43,505 bases of DNA. It comes from Gammaproteobacteria bacterium (GTDB taxonomy: Bacteria; Pseudomonadota; Gammaproteobacteria; UBA6429; Thiohalophilaceae). A program made the position numbers and the translations under genes. Location: positions 1 to 43,505 of the forward strand of contig JAJRZT010000103.1 in NCBI GenBank assembly GCA_024275115.1. The letters are read 5' to 3'. This document shows, piece by piece, positions 43,381 through 43,505 of this stretch (the stretch's first letter is position 1; each line of letters opens with the position of its first letter). The notes below the pieces were generated by a model. The model searched no databases. It was not told where the DNA came from and was given only the letters and a program-made list of their open reading frames with translations.

Positions 43381-43505
43381 GTGTCAAAGGAAAAATTTGA
43401 ACGAACTAAACCCCATGTTAACGTGGGAACAATTGGTCACGTCGATCACGGCAAAACCACCTTAACAGCGGCGATTACAAAAGTAATGGCAGAAATGCAC
43501 GGTGG
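43381..43505 (+). CDS. tufA: elongation factor Tu, copy 2 (5' part only)
   Basis: The first 41 codons of the second EF-Tu gene, cut by the window edge. It is base-for-base identical to copy 1 (26552 onward), and the 13 nt before the GTG (AGAGGGCAAAACG) are also identical. This fits gene conversion between the two copies. Confidence 0.98.
   Translation, partial: MSKEKFERTKPHVNVGTIGHVDHGKTTLTAAITKVMAEMHG

Overview
The window is chromosomal DNA of a moderately AT-rich gammaproteobacterium. The evidence is the gene order rather than any one gene. An rrn operon end (23S tail, 5S) is followed by birA-coaX-SPOR protein and tRNA-Thr(TGT). Further on come tRNA-Tyr, tRNA-Gly, tRNA-Thr(GGT), tuf, tRNA-Trp, secE, nusG, rplK, rplA, rplJ, rplL, rpoB, rpoC, rpsL, rpsG, fusA and a second tuf. 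This is the classic birA/thrU-tyrU-glyT-thrT-tufB/secE-nusG/rplKAJL-rpoBC layout joined directly to the str operon. No genus can be named from the sequence alone.

Region by region: (1) 1-1040 holds the end of 23S, a 5S gene, and two further 5S-tail-like structured units, each ending in its own rho-independent terminator. (2) 1141-3712 (minus) is an orphan PAS histidine kinase with a secreted substrate-binding-like protein. (3) 3844-6529 is birA, coaX, a SPOR-domain protein and tRNA-Thr(TGT). (4) 6606-25667 is a block of about 19 kb that sits between tRNA-Thr(TGT) and tRNA-Tyr, which are neighbours in E. coli. It carries a haem-binding HAMP protein, a Ser/Thr kinase, a LuxR-type regulator with a non-canonical receiver, a full-looking Tad/Flp pilus operon (two pilins, three TadE/TadG-like pseudopilins, CpaB, secretin, FHA-TadA ATPase, TadB, TadC, a DUF192 protein, a TadD lipoprotein), and a convergent signalling operon (small HDOD-associated protein, HDOD protein, hybrid histidine kinase, Hpt protein). 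No TadZ/CpaE and no prepilin peptidase gene is present in the window. (5) 25914-43505 is the tRNA, translation and RNA polymerase block, ending inside the second tuf copy.

The genes of the island read as one pilus machine plus sensors that could set its expression or activity. The rest is core translation and transcription. The most surprising observation is that rpoB has two in-frame stop codons (TAA at 34171, TGA at 34660, the latter at a conserved Trp) and rpoC has one (TAA at 37939). Homology continues unbroken through each stop. A fourth in-frame TAA lies at codon 6 of the HDOD gene. All four could arise by C-to-T or G-to-A transitions, so sequencing or consensus error, or DNA damage, must be excluded first. 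If real, they would require readthrough, an editing event or a second rpoBC copy. Other candidates for follow-up are the 5S-like tandem RNAs with compensatory stem changes, a three-fold Gly/Val repeat insert in CpaB, an FHA domain fused to TadA with altered phosphothreonine-binding residues, a heptanucleotide repeat upstream of cpaB, and the island position itself.
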